NCBI GenBank assembly: GCA_030654695.1
Contig: JAURWY010000009.1
Location: forward strand, 124,001-188,000
Origin: Polaromonas sp.
GTDB taxonomy: Bacteria > Pseudomonadota > Gammaproteobacteria > Burkholderiales > Burkholderiaceae_C
Reading direction: 5' to 3'
DNA length: 64,000 nt
Shown: positions 45,816 through 56,516 of the stretch, piece by piece
How positions within the stretch are numbered: position 1 is the stretch's first letter
How the letters are laid out: every line of letters starts with the position of its first letter
The notes under the pieces: model-generated
Seen by the model: only the letters and a program-made list of their open reading frames with translations
Database searches by the model: none
Told to the model about the DNA's origin: nothing
Program-made: the position numbers and the translations under genes

Positions 45816-47001
45816 CGGTTGCCAACTGAGTTGTGTCGCGTTGCAGCTGCAGGTGCAAGGCGCTGAATTTATCTTGAACGTGGCGTATTTTCTCAGGCGC
45901 AGACACCGCTGCATCCAACCAGTCGATCACAGCCGCAGCCAGCGCAGGCGGCGAAGCTGCTTCTTGCAGCAACTCGGGCACAACGAACTCACCACACAAA
46001 ATGTTCGGCAGGCCCACCCAAGGCTGCAGCTGTTTGCGCCGCATGATTTGCCATGAAATCCAGTTCATGTTGTAGGCAATCACCATCGGGCGCTTGAACA
46101 AAGCGGCCTCCAGCGTGGCCGTGCCGCTGGCGATCAAGGTCACATCACAAGCGGCCAACACCGTGTGCGACTGGCCCACAACGATCTTCACCAGGTCCAG
46201 CACACCGGCAGCGGCTGCCGCGCGTTCGATGGCGGCCTTTAAAGCGGGAATGGCCGGCAGGACGAATTGCGTGCCGGGGCGGGCTTTGGCGATCAGGGCC
46301 ACCACCTTGAAAAAGCGGGCAGCCAAATACTGCACCTCTGATTGCCGGCTGCCTGGCAACACAGCGACCACAAGTTTGTCTGCCAACAAGCCCAACGCGG
46401 CGCGTGCAGCGGCTTGGTCTGGCTGCATCGGGATCACGTTGGCCAGCGGATGGCCAACATAAGTGGCGGCAATGCCATGCTGCGCCAGCAAGGCGGGCTC
46501 GAATGGAAAAATGCACAAGACATGGTCTACGCTGCGCCGGATTTTTTCAACCCGGTCAGCCCGCCACGCCCACACCGAGGGACTGACAAAGTGCACAGTT
46601 TTGATACCGGCCGCGCGCAAGGAAGCTTCTAAGTCCAGATTGAAGTCGGGTGCGTCAACACCGATGAACAGGTCTGGCCGACTGGCGAGCAGTTGAGTTT
46701 TGAGCTGTACGCGAATACCGACGATCTCGCGGTAATGCCGCAGCACCTCGACGTAGCCGCGCACCGCAAGCTTCTCGCTCGGCCAGTGCGCCTTGAAGCC
46801 ACGGGCCTGCATGTGTGGCCCGCCAATGCCTTCGGTTTGCACATCGGGCCAGCGCGCTTTGAAGCCGTCAAGCAACAAACCGGCGAGCAAGTCGCCTGAG
46901 GTTTCCCCGGCGACCATCGCCATGCGTGGTCCAAGCTTGACTGACGATGTGGGCAAGTCCCCGTGCGTCAGCCCGGCGGCTGAAGGCGGAGCGATAGACA
47001 T
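45787..47001 (-). CDS. lpxB: Lipid-A-disaccharide synthase
   Basis: 404-aa glycosyltransferase (GT19) that joins UDP-diacylglucosamine and lipid X to form the lipid A disaccharide at the inner membrane. The N-terminal [17 protein letters not shown] is the family hallmark, followed by [31 protein letters not shown] and [10 protein letters not shown]. The C-terminal helix region ends with [13 protein letters not shown]. It is 7 bp from lpxA and overlaps rnhB. Confidence 0.97.
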   Translation of the reverse strand: MSIAPPSAAGLTHGDLPTSSVKLGPRMAMVAGETSGDLLAGLLLDGFKARWPDVQTEGIGGPHMQARGFKAHWPSEKLAVRGYVEVLRHYREIVGIRVQLKTQLLASRPDLFIGVDAPDFNLDLEASLRAAGIKTVHFVSPSVWAWRADRVEKIRRSVDHVLCIFPFEPALLAQHGIAATYVGHPLANVIPMQPDQAAARAALGLLADKLVVAVLPGSRQSEVQYLAARFFKVVALIAKARPGTQFVLPAIPALKAAIERAAAAAGVLDLVKIVVGQSHTVLAACDVTLIASGTATLEAALFKRPMVIAYNMNWISWQIMRRKQLQPWVGLPNILCGEFVVPELLQEAASPPALAAAVIDWLDAAVSAPEKIRHVQDKFSALHLQLQRDTTQLATDAIQKILEG

Positions 47002-47008
47002 CCTAAAA

Positions 47009-47818
47009 CTAGCGGACGATGCCGCGTTGCGGCGAGGTCTCGGCCAAGAAGTCAGACATCATGGCGATATCGTCGACCGCTGTCGGATGACTCAAGGGCA
47101 GCTCGGCAATGCGGGCCTTGGCCTGCTCCAGCGTCAGGTCGTCGCGGTACAGCGCTCGCTGCATGGCCTTGACGGCGGCAACGCGTTCTGGCGAAAAACC
47201 ACGGCGACGCAAGCCCTCAAAATTCATCGAACGCGCAGCCGCTGGCTGACCCTGACACATCACGTACGGCGGCAAGTCAGCGAACAACAGCGAGCACATT
47301 GCCGTCATGCTGTGTGCGCCCAAACGAACAAACTGATGCACAACGGTGAAGCCACCCAAGATGACCCAGTCCCCAACATGCACATGGCCGGCCAGCTGCG
47401 AGTTGTTGGCAAAAATCGTGTGATTGCCGACCACGCAGTCATGCGCGAGATGCACGTAGGCCATGATCCAGTTGTCATTGCCAACGCTGGTCACACCGGT
47501 GTCGCCGGGCGAGCCAATATTGAGCGTGCAGAACTCTCGGATGGTGTTGCGGTCGCCGATGCGCAACTCGCAAGGCTCACCCGCGTACTTTTTGTCTTGC
47601 GGTATCGCGCCAATGGAGTTGAACTGAAATATCCGGTTGTCTTGGCCAATCGTGGTGTGGCCCTCGATCACGCAATGCGCGCCGACGGTCGTGCCGGCAC
47701 CGATCTTGACGTTCGGGCCGACCACGCTATAGGGCCCCACGCTGACAGAGCTGTCTAGCTGTGCGCGCGGGTCAATCAACGCAGTGGAATGGATACCGGT
47801 CACCACAGACTCCTCCAT
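47009..47818 (-). CDS. lpxA: UDP-N-acetylglucosamine acyltransferase
   Basis: 269-aa first enzyme of lipid A synthesis, adding a 3-hydroxyacyl chain to UDP-GlcNAc. The N-terminal two thirds are left-handed beta-helix hexapeptides ([32 protein letters not shown]...), with the catalytic His in [13 protein letters not shown]. The C-terminal helical domain is present. The ATG at 47818 overlaps the fabZ stop as TGATG. It belongs to lpxD-fabZ-lpxA-lpxB. Confidence 0.96.
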   Translation of the reverse strand: MEESVVTGIHSTALIDPRAQLDSSVSVGPYSVVGPNVKIGAGTTVGAHCVIEGHTTIGQDNRIFQFNSIGAIPQDKKYAGEPCELRIGDRNTIREFCTLNIGSPGDTGVTSVGNDNWIMAYVHLAHDCVVGNHTIFANNSQLAGHVHVGDWVILGGFTVVHQFVRLGAHSMTAMCSLLFADLPPYVMCQGQPAAARSMNFEGLRRRGFSPERVAAVKAMQRALYRDDLTLEQAKARIAELPLSHPTAVDDIAMMSDFLAETSPQRGIVR

Positions 47819-48258
47819 CAGGGCAACGTGCGCATGGTGCACATTAACTCGGCTTCACAAGCAACCAAGTCATTCACCCGAGCCGTCGCCTTGAACTTGA
47901 AGATGCCAGACTTCATGCGGTCCAGCGAGACTTCCATGATGAGTTGGTCACCGGGTTCCACCGGCCGCTTGAAACGCGCGCCGTCAATGCCGGCAAAGTA
48001 ATACACCGTCTTGTCGTCAGGCGTAGTGCCCAGCGTGTCAAATGCCAGCAAGGCAGCAACTTGCGCCATGGCTTCAAGAATCAGCACGCCCGGCATGACC
48101 GGGTGGTGCGGAAAGTGACCGCCAAAAAACGGCTCGTTGATGGTCACGTTCTTCAGCGCCTTGATGCGCTTGCCTTTTTCAATTTCAAGGACACGGTCTA
48201 CCAACAAAAATGGGTAGCGGTGCGGCAGCTGCTTGAGAATTTGGTGAATGTCCATCAT
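47818..48258 (-). CDS. fabZ: 3-hydroxyacyl-ACP dehydratase FabZ
   Basis: 146-aa hot-dog-fold dehydratase of fatty acid synthesis. The start [23 protein letters not shown] and the active-site His in [21 protein letters not shown] with its partner Glu are typical. It competes with LpxA/LpxD for 3-hydroxyacyl-ACP, so its place between lpxD and lpxA links fatty acid and lipid A supply. ATG at 48258 and 48255 are equivalent options. Confidence 0.97.
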   Translation of the reverse strand: MMDIHQILKQLPHRYPFLLVDRVLEIEKGKRIKALKNVTINEPFFGGHFPHHPVMPGVLILEAMAQVAALLAFDTLGTTPDDKTVYYFAGIDGARFKRPVEPGDQLIMEVSLDRMKSGIFKFKATARVNDLVACEAELMCTMRTLP

Positions 48259-48302
48259 GATTTATCCGTTGGTTGAGTTCGAAGCAGTTCTGGGGCTGCT
48301 CT

Positions 48303-49361
48303 TCAATCTGTTTTTTTAAGTTGTTCAGCGATCTGTTTTTCGACCTGTTTCAAACGGTCGCGCAAGGTATGCAGATGCTTCAGCGTGACTGCATTTTTTT
48401 CCCACACCGCATTGTCGTCGATGGGAAAGAAGCCGGTGTAGTGGCCCGGCTTGAGGATCGAGCGCGTGACCACAGAAGACGCTGAGATATTCACATGGTC
48501 GGCCAAGCGCAAGTGGCCCAACACCACGGCCCCGCCGCCAATCGTGCAGTGCGCGCCAATCTGCGCGCTGCCAGCCACACCGACGCAGCCGGCCATCGCT
48601 GTGTGCGCCCCGACATGCACGTTGTGGCCGATCTGAATCAGATTGTCGAGCTTGACGCCGTCTTCAATCACTGTGTCGCCGAGTGCACCACGGTCGATGC
48701 AAGTGTTGGCACCAATCTCCACGTCGTTGCCGATGCGCACGGCACCTAATTGTTCGATTTTTTCCCAGCGGCCAGCGTTTGGCGCAAAGCCAAAACCATC
48801 CGAGCCGATGACAACGCCAGCATGCAAAATGCAGCGCTCGCCCAACTCGCAGCGCTCGCCGAGCGTGACCCGTGACGCTAAACGACTGTGCGCGCCAACT
48901 ACGGCATCGCGGCCAACCACGCAGTGCTCGCCGAGGCGTGCGCCGGCCCCAATCACCGCGCCAGCATCAATGCAAACAAAGGCAGCCACCGAGACGCCTT
49001 CGCCTAGGTGCGCGGAGGGGTCAATGACTGCGGAGGGATGGATGCGCGCTGCCTGTTGCGGTTCGTGGTGCCGCTTCCAGACCTGCGTTACGCGGGCGAA
49101 ATACCGATAAGGGTCCGCCACCACAATACAACCACCACGCGTTAAGGCCGCGTCTTTCATCGCTGGCGAAACGATCACGCATGCAGCGCTAGATGAGGCC
49201 AGTTTTTTCAGGTATTTCGGGTGGCTGAGAAAGGACAGATCGGCCCGCCCGGCGGACTCAATCGGCGCGAGCTTGTCGATCAGGGCGTCAGGGTCGGCGA
49301 AAAGTGTGGCCTCGAACTCATCCACCAAAGAGTCAAAGATGGCGCCCAAGCGCAAGGTCAC
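48303..49361 (-). CDS. lpxD: UDP-3-O-(3-hydroxyacyl)glucosamine N-acyltransferase
   Basis: 352-aa acyltransferase for the third step of lipid A synthesis. An N-terminal uridine-binding domain (about 1-100, [15 protein letters not shown]) is followed by hexapeptide repeats (about 105-310) with the catalytic His near [23 protein letters not shown], and ends with a helix ([18 protein letters not shown]). The start codon is GTG. It lies 21 bp after the skp gene. Confidence 0.96.
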   Translation of the reverse strand: MTLRLGAIFDSLVDEFEATLFADPDALIDKLAPIESAGRADLSFLSHPKYLKKLASSSAACVIVSPAMKDAALTRGGCIVVADPYRYFARVTQVWKRHHEPQQAARIHPSAVIDPSAHLGEGVSVAAFVCIDAGAVIGAGARLGEHCVVGRDAVVGAHSRLASRVTLGERCELGERCILHAGVVIGSDGFGFAPNAGRWEKIEQLGAVRIGNDVEIGANTCIDRGALGDTVIEDGVKLDNLIQIGHNVHVGAHTAMAGCVGVAGSAQIGAHCTIGGGAVVLGHLRLADHVNISASSVVTRSILKPGHYTGFFPIDDNAVWEKNAVTLKHLHTLRDRLKQVEKQIAEQLKKTD

Positions 49362-49382
49362 GCTGCGCCGTCCTGCCCGTGC

Positions 49383-49895
49383 TTATCGACCGTTGGCCGC
49401 ATTCAGCGACTTGATGACTTTGTCGGTGATGTCGTGCTTGGGGTTGACGTAGACGGCTTCTTGCACGATCAGGTCGTACTTTTCAGCCTCAGCCAAAGAC
49501 TTCACCACTCGGTTGGCGCGCTCAATCACCAATTGCAACTCTTCATTTTTGCGGTTGTTCAAGTCTTCCTGGAATTCACGCCGCTTGCGCTGGAACTCGC
49601 GGTCTTGGTCGACCAACTGGCGTTGACGGATGTTGCGCTGGCTCTCAGACAAGGTCGGCGCTTCACGCTCGAGCTTTTCAGACTGCGCTTTGATCTGTGC
49701 GCCGAACTCGGCGATTTCTTTTTCACGTTTGGTGAACTCTTGCTCCAGCTTGACTTGCGCGGCCTTGGCAGAGTTCGCTTCGCGGAAAATCCGGTCCAGA
49801 TTGACGATGCCCACCTTGAACTCTTGCGCGCTTGCTGCAGCAGCAGCCAAAGGCAAGAGGGCACACATAACGAGATGTCGTAGAGAGAGCTTCAT
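49383..49895 (-). CDS. skp: OmpH/Skp periplasmic chaperone
   Basis: 170-aa secreted chaperone that shields unfolded outer-membrane proteins on their way to BamA. The signal peptide spans about 1-23 (AAASAQEF). The mature part has the family strand FKVGIVNLDRIFREANSAKAAQ and long charged tentacle helices (QEFTKREKEIAEFGAQIKAQSEKLEREAP...). The ATG overlaps the bamA stop (TAATG), consistent with co-translation. Confidence 0.95.
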   Translation of the reverse strand: MKLSLRHLVMCALLPLAAAAASAQEFKVGIVNLDRIFREANSAKAAQVKLEQEFTKREKEIAEFGAQIKAQSEKLEREAPTLSESQRNIRQRQLVDQDREFQRKRREFQEDLNNRKNEELQLVIERANRVVKSLAEAEKYDLIVQEAVYVNPKHDITDKVIKSLNAANGR

Positions 49896-52210
49896 TAGAA
49901 GGATGTACCAATTTGAAATTGAACGGCTTGTATTCTATCTTCTGCTTTTTTACGGATCGGGCGAGCAAAGCCCAGCCGCAAAGGACCAACCGGCGAAATC
50001 CAGCTGATACCCACACCCACAGAGGCTCTCATGTCTGCCAAACTGTAAGACTGTGATTCGCTGAAGACATTGCCAGCATCAACGAAAGCAAACATCCGCA
50101 GCGTTCTGTCATTGCCAGCCCCCGGAAACGGCGCAATGAGCTCACCATTCAAGGTGATTTTTTTGGCCCCACCGATGGCAATGTCTGTCACGCCGTCTGG
50201 TCCTTTTTCTTGAGGGCCTAAGGAGCCTGGCGAAAATCCGCGGACGGAGCCCAGTCCACCTGAGTAGAAATTCTTGAAAATCGGATAAGGTCCGCCACCC
50301 AAGCCCTTGCCCCAGCCCAGCTCACCATTCAGGCCGACTGTGAACTGCTTGTTCAGAGGGATGTACTGCTGAATCTGGTAAACAGTCCGCAGGTATTTCA
50401 TGTCTCCGGCAACACCCCAGTCCGCATTGAGACGCTGATACGTCCCGCTGTTGGGTACCAAAGCACTGTCACGCTTGTCCCGCGACCAACCCAGCGTCAA
50501 AGGCACCGAGGTGCTGTCGAAACCATAATCTGTGACCTGCCGTTGCCAAGACGAAGGCAATGCTGTCACGCCCGGCTCAATGGTCAGCGCCTCAACACCA
50601 ACCCCAAAGTAAACCTTGTCGGTTTCAGTGAAGGGAACCCCAAAGCGGACACTGGCGCCTTTCGTCAGCAGCGCGTAATCGCCACCTTGACCGGTGTAAG
50701 GACGGTTGGTTCGGCTGTAAATATCAAAGGCTCGAGAAACACCATCGGTTGTGAAATAGGGGTCGACCGTGCTGAGCACGATTTGACGGTTGTACTTGCT
50801 GGTGTTGATGTTGATGCCAACGTAATGACCCGTTCCAAAAAAGTTCTCTTGCTGGATACCGGCCATCAGCGACAACTTGTCGGCACTTGAAAAGCCCAGA
50901 CCGAGCGATAAATTACCCGTCGGTTTCTCAGTCACACTCATCACCAGATCCACCTGGTCCGGCGCATTTGCCACGTCTTGGGTATCAATCGCCACGTTGG
51001 TAAAGTAGCCAAGCCGGTCAACCCGGTCTCTTGACCGTTTGATGTTGTCGCCGTCATACCAAGAGGATTCAAACTGCCGGAACTCCCGGCGAATTACCTC
51101 GTCTCGGGTACGGTTGTTACCGACCAAGTTGATACGCCGCACATAAGCTCGCCGCGACGGATCAGCCCGGAGCACAAAACTCACCAAATTGGTCGACCGA
51201 TCAATCTGAGGCACCGCTTCAACGCGGGAAAATGCAAATCCAAAAGTGCCGAAGTATTCATTGAAGGCCTTGGTGGTTTCAGCCACATGATCGGCGTTGT
51301 AAGAGGCGCCAGGCTTGATGGTCACGAGGGATTTGAACTCCTCTTCGTGGCCGAGGTAATTGCCTTCAAGACGCACGCTAGAGACAACGAAACGTTGGCC
51401 TTCTGTGATGTTCAGTGTGACAGTGATTTCCTGCTTGTCCGGTGAAATCGCCACTTGAGTCGAGTCAACACGAAAGTCAAGGTAGCCGCGCGTCAGGTAG
51501 TAAGAGCGCAAGGTCTCGATATCGGCATTCAATTTGACGCGCGAATAGCGGTCGGACTTGGTGTACCAACTGAGCCAGCCACCCGTGTCGAGGTCAAACA
51601 ACTTGCGCAACGTGGATTCACTGAAATCTTTGGTGCCGACCAAACGGATATCCTTGATCTTGGCTATCTCACCCTCGGTGATGCTGAACGTCAGGTTGAC
51701 GCGGTTGCGCTCAATTGGTGTGATGGTGGTGATCACCTGGACGGCATACAAGCTGCGATTGACATACTGTCGCTTGAGCTCCTGCTCGGCCTTGTCTGCC
51801 AGCGCTTTGTCAAAAGGTTGGCCGTCGTACAGGCCGGCATCACGCAAGGCCTTTTTCAAAATATCTTTGTCAAATTCCTTGCTGCCGACAAATTCCACAC
51901 CGGCGACGGTGGGACGTTCTTCAACGATCACCACCAACACGTCACCCGTCACTTCCAAGCGCACATCTTTGAAGAGACCCAAAGCGAACAGCGATCGAAT
52001 CGCGGCAGAGCCCTTGTCGTCGTTGTAAATTTCACCCACGCGCAAAGGAATGGAAGCAAAAATAGTTCCCGGCTCGACCCGCTGTAGACCTTCAACGCGA
52101 ATATCTCGCACCGTGAATGGGTCAACAGCCCAAGCCAAGTTGGCCGTCAGCATGCTTGCGGCCAAGACCGACAGCGCTCGGAATTTAAATCGATGGAGAT
52201 GGTGTTGCAT
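49895..52210 (-). CDS. bamA: Outer-membrane assembly factor BamA
   Basis: 771-aa outer-membrane insertase. A signal peptide (about 1-28) precedes five POTRA domains (about 30-430; e.g. FTVRDIRVEGLQRVEPGTIFASIPLRVGE), then a C-terminal 16-strand barrel. The barrel carries the VRGF loop 6 motif in GGLGSVRGFSPGSLGP and ends with the aromatic QFQIGTSF. It forms the core of the Bam complex and follows rseP after 101 bp, which probably holds no separate gene. Confidence 0.97.
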   Translation of the reverse strand: MQHHLHRFKFRALSVLAASMLTANLAWAVDPFTVRDIRVEGLQRVEPGTIFASIPLRVGEIYNDDKGSAAIRSLFALGLFKDVRLEVTGDVLVVIVEERPTVAGVEFVGSKEFDKDILKKALRDAGLYDGQPFDKALADKAEQELKRQYVNRSLYAVQVITTITPIERNRVNLTFSITEGEIAKIKDIRLVGTKDFSESTLRKLFDLDTGGWLSWYTKSDRYSRVKLNADIETLRSYYLTRGYLDFRVDSTQVAISPDKQEITVTLNITEGQRFVVSSVRLEGNYLGHEEEFKSLVTIKPGASYNADHVAETTKAFNEYFGTFGFAFSRVEAVPQIDRSTNLVSFVLRADPSRRAYVRRINLVGNNRTRDEVIRREFRQFESSWYDGDNIKRSRDRVDRLGYFTNVAIDTQDVANAPDQVDLVMSVTEKPTGNLSLGLGFSSADKLSLMAGIQQENFFGTGHYVGININTSKYNRQIVLSTVDPYFTTDGVSRAFDIYSRTNRPYTGQGGDYALLTKGASVRFGVPFTETDKVYFGVGVEALTIEPGVTALPSSWQRQVTDYGFDSTSVPLTLGWSRDKRDSALVPNSGTYQRLNADWGVAGDMKYLRTVYQIQQYIPLNKQFTVGLNGELGWGKGLGGGPYPIFKNFYSGGLGSVRGFSPGSLGPQEKGPDGVTDIAIGGAKKITLNGELIAPFPGAGNDRTLRMFAFVDAGNVFSESQSYSLADMRASVGVGISWISPVGPLRLGFARPIRKKAEDRIQAVQFQIGTSF

Positions 52211-52311
52211 GAGTTTCTTGAGTGAGAGCAGCTTTCAGCCAGGCGGCTGGAAGTGAAAATCGGTAGTGACTGAAATGTCCAATAAATGAAACCAGATACA
52301 CGCCGGGAAGC

Positions 52312-53691
52312 CTAACCGAGAAGCCGTTGCAAGTCATTGAAAAGCGCAATGGTCATCATCATCAACAAAATGGCGAGACCGCCACGGTGCAGTCGTGCCA
52401 TCCAGACTTCGGAGATGCTTCGGCCCGTCACTGCTTCCCAAAGATAATACATCAGGTGTCCGCCATCCAGCACCGGCAAAGGCAGCAAATTCAAGACTCC
52501 CAGACTGACGCTGATCAGCGCCAAGAATAACAAATAGGATGCCCATCCTAGTGACGCAGACTTGCCCGCGTAGTCAGCGATGGTGAGCGGGCCACTCAGG
52601 TTTTTCAGGGAGGCTTCGCCCACCAGCATTTTTCCCATCATTTGCAGCGTCAGCACTGAAACATCCCAAGTCCTGACGACTCCGCCCCAGAGACCTTCCC
52701 AAAAGCCATAACGCACGCTGACCATGGCCGGTGCAGAACCCACAAAGGCGCCTATTTTGGCGACCGGCAGATCGGCTTCCAGTTGGACTTGTGGTGTCAC
52801 CATCAGTATCAGGGTCTGACCAGCACGCTCAATTTGCCAGGACTGTGGTGTAACTCCCTGCCCAGCGGTAGATGCGGATGCCGATGCACGTATCATCTCG
52901 CGCAACTGCTGGCCGTCGGTGACCGGAAGATCATCCATGCGCAACACCAAATCGCCAGCCTGCAAGCCCGCCTTAGCAGCTGCTCCATCCGCCATCACGT
53001 CACCGATCAAAGGCTGCGTCAATGGGCCCATCAAGCCAATCCGGCGGAACAAACGGGCATCCACCTCGCTGACATCCAGTTGGCTCAAAGGCAATACCAG
53101 TTCGCGGGTCGGCGCTTGACTGGCGTCTTCTTGTGTCACCACCAAGCGCAGGTCTTGACCTGTCATGGCGCCCTGGGTCAGCCGCCAACGCAAGTCGGTG
53201 AAGGATCGCACATCCTCCAGCGGCTCATCATTGAAAGCGGCCTGAGCCACCCACTCACCGCCAACCAGTCCCGCGCGCGCAGCCATCGACTCCGCCACCG
53301 GCGTGGCCAGCACAGCCTTGGGTTCCTCAGTGCCACCCCAATTGACCACGGAATACAGCAGCGCCGCCAACAGCAAATTAGCCATCGGTCCGGCAGCCAC
53401 CACGGCGGCACGGGAGCGCAAGGGCTTGTTGTTAAAGGCCAGATGGCGCTCGGCCGCATCGACCGGCCCTTCGCGTTCGTCCAGCATCTTGACGTAGCCG
53501 CCCAGCGGCAAGGCGCTGATTGAAAACTCTGTCGGCTTGCCGGCGCAGCGCCAGGTGTAAAGGGGTTTGCCAAAGCCGATGGAGAACTTCAGCACCTTCA
53601 CACCGCAAGCCACGGCGACCCGGTAGTGGCCGTACTCGTGGATAGCGATCAGCAGACCCAGCGCGACCACGAAGGCAAGTAGCGTCAGCAT
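52312..53691 (-). CDS. rseP: Site-2 protease RseP
   Basis: 459-aa intramembrane zinc protease that cuts anti-sigma factors in the envelope stress response. The zinc site is HEYGH near residue 20, with the second motif LLPLPVLDGGHLMYYLWE near residue 405; two PDZ domains lie between (about 125-310). About four transmembrane helices are expected. The ATG at 53691 follows the dxr stop by 1 bp; the longer ORF is not family-like. Confidence 0.95.
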   Translation of the reverse strand: MLTLLAFVVALGLLIAIHEYGHYRVAVACGVKVLKFSIGFGKPLYTWRCAGKPTEFSISALPLGGYVKMLDEREGPVDAAERHLAFNNKPLRSRAAVVAAGPMANLLLAALLYSVVNWGGTEEPKAVLATPVAESMAARAGLVGGEWVAQAAFNDEPLEDVRSFTDLRWRLTQGAMTGQDLRLVVTQEDASQAPTRELVLPLSQLDVSEVDARLFRRIGLMGPLTQPLIGDVMADGAAAKAGLQAGDLVLRMDDLPVTDGQQLREMIRASASASTAGQGVTPQSWQIERAGQTLILMVTPQVQLEADLPVAKIGAFVGSAPAMVSVRYGFWEGLWGGVVRTWDVSVLTLQMMGKMLVGEASLKNLSGPLTIADYAGKSASLGWASYLLFLALISVSLGVLNLLPLPVLDGGHLMYYLWEAVTGRSISEVWMARLHRGGLAILLMMMTIALFNDLQRLLG

Positions 53692-53692
53692 T

Positions 53693-54871
53693 TCAAATCT
53701 CCATTCGCTTGACGTGCGCACTCGCCACAGCACGGGTTTGCTGGTCCAGCGCCAGCAGGTCTTCAATACCGTGGATCTCGCTTAACTTGCAGGCATCTAA
53801 GCTGTCACGGTTGACTTGGTGAATCTGGTCAAAGCGAATTTGACCGGCCAGAAAAGCGGCCACCGCCACTTCGTTGGCGGCGTTCAAAACCGCCGTGCTG
53901 CCGGTCGGTCCGTCCAGCACCTCCCAGGCCAGTTGCAAACCGGGAAAGCGCTGCGGGTCTGGCGTGTCAAAGGTCATGGTTGCGAGAGCCCGAAAATCAA
54001 GCGCGCGCGCGCCTGAAGCAATGCGCTCCGGCCAAGCCAAGCCGTAGGCAATCGGTACCCGCATGTCGGGTGTGCCGAGCTGGGCCACCACCGAGGTGTC
54101 GCGGTACTGCACCAAGGAATGGATGATGCTTTGCGGATGAATCACGACCTCGATCTGCTGCGGCGTGACGCCGAACAGATAACGCGCCTCGATGACCTCC
54201 AGCGCCTTGTTCATCATGGTCGCCGAGTCGACCGATATTTTTCGGCCCATAACCCAATTCGGGTGAGCGCAAGCTTGGTCAGGTGTGACATGCCGCAAAC
54301 TCTCTGGGTCGCGCTCTAGAAACGGTCCGCCAGAAGCAGTCAGGATGATTTTCTCAACCCGCTCAGACCAAGTGGCAGGGTCTTCTGGCAAGGACTGAAA
54401 AATAGCCGAGTGCTCGCTGTCAATCGGCAGCAGTTGCGCGCCACCTTGACGCACCGCCTCCATGAACACCTCACCACCGACCACCAAGGCTTCTTTGTTG
54501 GCCAGCAGCAAGCGCTTGCCGGCCTTGGCCGCAGCCAAGCACGGCGGCAATCCAGCGGCACCGACAATGGCGGCCATCACGGCGTGTACTTGCTCATGCG
54601 AGGCAATCATCTCTAGCGCTTCAGGGCCAGACAAAACCTGCGTTGAGAGGTTGTTGGCGCGCATTTTGTCAGCCAGCAATTGGCCATGCGGCAAACTCGC
54701 TATGACTGCAAAGGTCGGTTTGAAACGCTGACATTGGGCCAGCATGAGGTCGACCTGCGTAGCCGCACTGAGGGCAAAAACCTCGAAGCGCTCAGGGTGC
54801 ATAGACATGACGTCCAGCGTGCTGACGCCGATTGAGCCCGTTGACCCTAGAACCGTGACCCGTTGTTTCAT
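53693..54871 (-). CDS. dxr: 1-deoxy-D-xylulose 5-phosphate reductoisomerase
   Basis: 392-aa enzyme that commits carbon to the MEP isoprenoid pathway, together with ispD and ispF found earlier in the window. The NADPH site is VTVLGSTGSIGVSTLDV; metal and substrate residues lie in LLPIDSEHSAIFQSL, LTASGGPF and WVMGRKISVDSATMMNKALEVIEA. The first ATG after cdsA that matches the family is at 54871 (MKQRVTVLG). It is 16 bp from cdsA and 1 bp from rseP. Confidence 0.97.
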   Translation of the reverse strand: MKQRVTVLGSTGSIGVSTLDVMSMHPERFEVFALSAATQVDLMLAQCQRFKPTFAVIASLPHGQLLADKMRANNLSTQVLSGPEALEMIASHEQVHAVMAAIVGAAGLPPCLAAAKAGKRLLLANKEALVVGGEVFMEAVRQGGAQLLPIDSEHSAIFQSLPEDPATWSERVEKIILTASGGPFLERDPESLRHVTPDQACAHPNWVMGRKISVDSATMMNKALEVIEARYLFGVTPQQIEVVIHPQSIIHSLVQYRDTSVVAQLGTPDMRVPIAYGLAWPERIASGARALDFRALATMTFDTPDPQRFPGLQLAWEVLDGPTGSTAVLNAANEVAVAAFLAGQIRFDQIHQVNRDSLDACKLSEIHGIEDLLALDQQTRAVASAHVKRMEI

Positions 54872-54887
54872 TGAATGCATTTCAGGG

Positions 54888-55736
54888 TCACAAACTGGCC
54901 AGCATCATGGCCAAAGGCAACGCTGGCAACAAGGCGTCAACCCGGTCCAGTACACCACCGTGACCCGGCAGCAAGCCGCTTGAATCTTTGGCGCCAGCGC
55001 TGCGCTTGACCAGCGACTCGACCAGATCGCCGACCACACTCATGGCCGACAGAAAAACAACCGCGATCAACATCACGACCCAACCATGACGGTTGAGCAA
55101 CGATGAATAGATGCTTGGAATTTGCGTCGCGCCGCTACGGTCAAGCAAGACCCAGCCGAGCGCCAACAGCAACACGCAGACCATGCCACCCCAAACACCT
55201 TCCCAGCTTTTGCCGGGGCTGATAGACGCGGCGAGCTTGGTTTTGGTGAACTTGGTTCCGAAGGTTTTTCCAGCAAAGTAAGCGCCAATGTCAGCCGTCC
55301 ACACCAGCACCATGACCGACAGCAAGAAGTTGACACCGATGACGCGCGCCTGAGCCAAGGCCAGCCAAGCCAGCCAGATGGCCAGCGCGCCCAGCACCAA
55401 GCGCAAGGCCTTTGGAATCTGCGGCCAACCGCTGACGCCGCTGCGCAGCAACCAGCCACCAGCCAAGACCCAAGCGGCACCGACAACGCTCCACAACCAC
55501 GGCAACGACTGCGTCAACAAGCCGGCATACCAAGACAGCAGGCAGGCCAGCAAACACGCCAAGCCAAGCATCACGGACTGCGGCTGACTGCAGCCATTGA
55601 GTCGCCCCCACTCCCAGCCACCCGCAGAAATAAGCACCAAAGTGATGGCGCAAAACGGCACGTAGGAAGGATAAAACAGTGCGGGCAGCAAAATCGCCAG
55701 CAACACCACCGCAGTGATCACGCGCTGTTTCAACAT
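54888..55736 (-). CDS. cdsA: Phosphatidate cytidylyltransferase
   Basis: 282-aa inner-membrane enzyme making CDP-diacylglycerol, the precursor of all phospholipids including phosphatidylserine (substrate of the psd product at 18 kb). It has about seven hydrophobic helices and the C-terminal signature SLVKRSAGAKDSSGLLPGHGGVLDRVDAL. Its ATG overlaps the uppS stop (TGATG). Confidence 0.96.
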   Translation of the reverse strand: MLKQRVITAVVLLAILLPALFYPSYVPFCAITLVLISAGGWEWGRLNGCSQPQSVMLGLACLLACLLSWYAGLLTQSLPWLWSVVGAAWVLAGGWLLRSGVSGWPQIPKALRLVLGALAIWLAWLALAQARVIGVNFLLSVMVLVWTADIGAYFAGKTFGTKFTKTKLAASISPGKSWEGVWGGMVCVLLLALGWVLLDRSGATQIPSIYSSLLNRHGWVVMLIAVVFLSAMSVVGDLVESLVKRSAGAKDSSGLLPGHGGVLDRVDALLPALPLAMMLASL

Positions 55737-56479
55737 CAGGCGACCTTCACGGGTTGGCCAGAGACGGAGGGCGTGAGTTGCGCCGAAGTTTGGCCGAAGC
55801 GCCGCTCACGCGAGCGAAAAAAGGCAATCGCCTCATCCAAGGCCGTCTCGTCAAATTCGGGCCAGAGCTTGTCGGTGAAATACAGTTCGGCATAAGCCGC
55901 CTGCCACAGCAAAAAGTTGCTGATGCGCAGTTCGCCACCGGTGCGGATGAGTAAATCTGGATCCGCCACATGCGCCAGTGCCAGCGCACGGTCAAGCGCC
56001 AACTCGGTGATGGCTTGACCGCTGTCAGCGACTTTTTTTGCGGCCTGCGCAATATCCCAACGGCCGCCATAGTTAAAGCAGATGTTGAGTACCAAACCGG
56101 TATTGGATGCCGTGACGGCTTCGGCTTTGCTGAAGGCCGCTTGCATCGCGTCGGACAGACGTTGGCGGTCTCCGACGAAGTGCAAGCGCACGCCGTTTTG
56201 TTGGAGTTCGGTCACCTCACTGGCGACGGCACGGGCCAACAAGTCCATCAAACCAGAGACTTCTTCTTGGGGGCGCCGCCAGTTTTCTGAAGAAAATGCA
56301 AACACCGTCAAGACGCCAATGCCGCGCGCAACGCAGGCCTTGACGCAACGGCGCAGTGCCGTCACCCCTTGCTTGTGGCCGGCGATGCGTGGCAAAAAAT
56401 GCTGATGCGCCCAACGCCCATTACCATCCATGACGATGGCCACGTGATGCGGCATGGTGCTGAGCACGGGTATGGTCAT
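55736..56479 (-). CDS. uppS: Undecaprenyl diphosphate synthase
   Basis: 247-aa cis-prenyltransferase producing the C55 carrier lipid for peptidoglycan and LPS. The active site is VAIVMDGNGRWAHQ; further conserved regions are FAFSSENWRRP and DLLIRTGGELRISNFLLWQAAYAELYF. The ORF continues to 56572, but the ATG at 56479 (MTIPVLSTMPHHVAIVMDGNG) fits the family; 56455 is also possible. Confidence 0.95.
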   Translation of the reverse strand: MTIPVLSTMPHHVAIVMDGNGRWAHQHFLPRIAGHKQGVTALRRCVKACVARGIGVLTVFAFSSENWRRPQEEVSGLMDLLARAVASEVTELQQNGVRLHFVGDRQRLSDAMQAAFSKAEAVTASNTGLVLNICFNYGGRWDIAQAAKKVADSGQAITELALDRALALAHVADPDLLIRTGGELRISNFLLWQAAYAELYFTDKLWPEFDETALDEAIAFFRSRERRFGQTSAQLTPSVSGQPVKVA

Positions 56480-56516
56480 GGCTTTGAAGCCGTTGAGTTG
56501 CGAGTCAAGTGACGCG

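Noticed and set aside
48303-49361. lpxD and lpxA seen as recent duplicates because both are hexapeptide proteins
   Set aside because: They are distinct long-established families with different extra domains; their clustering is the standard proteobacterial order.
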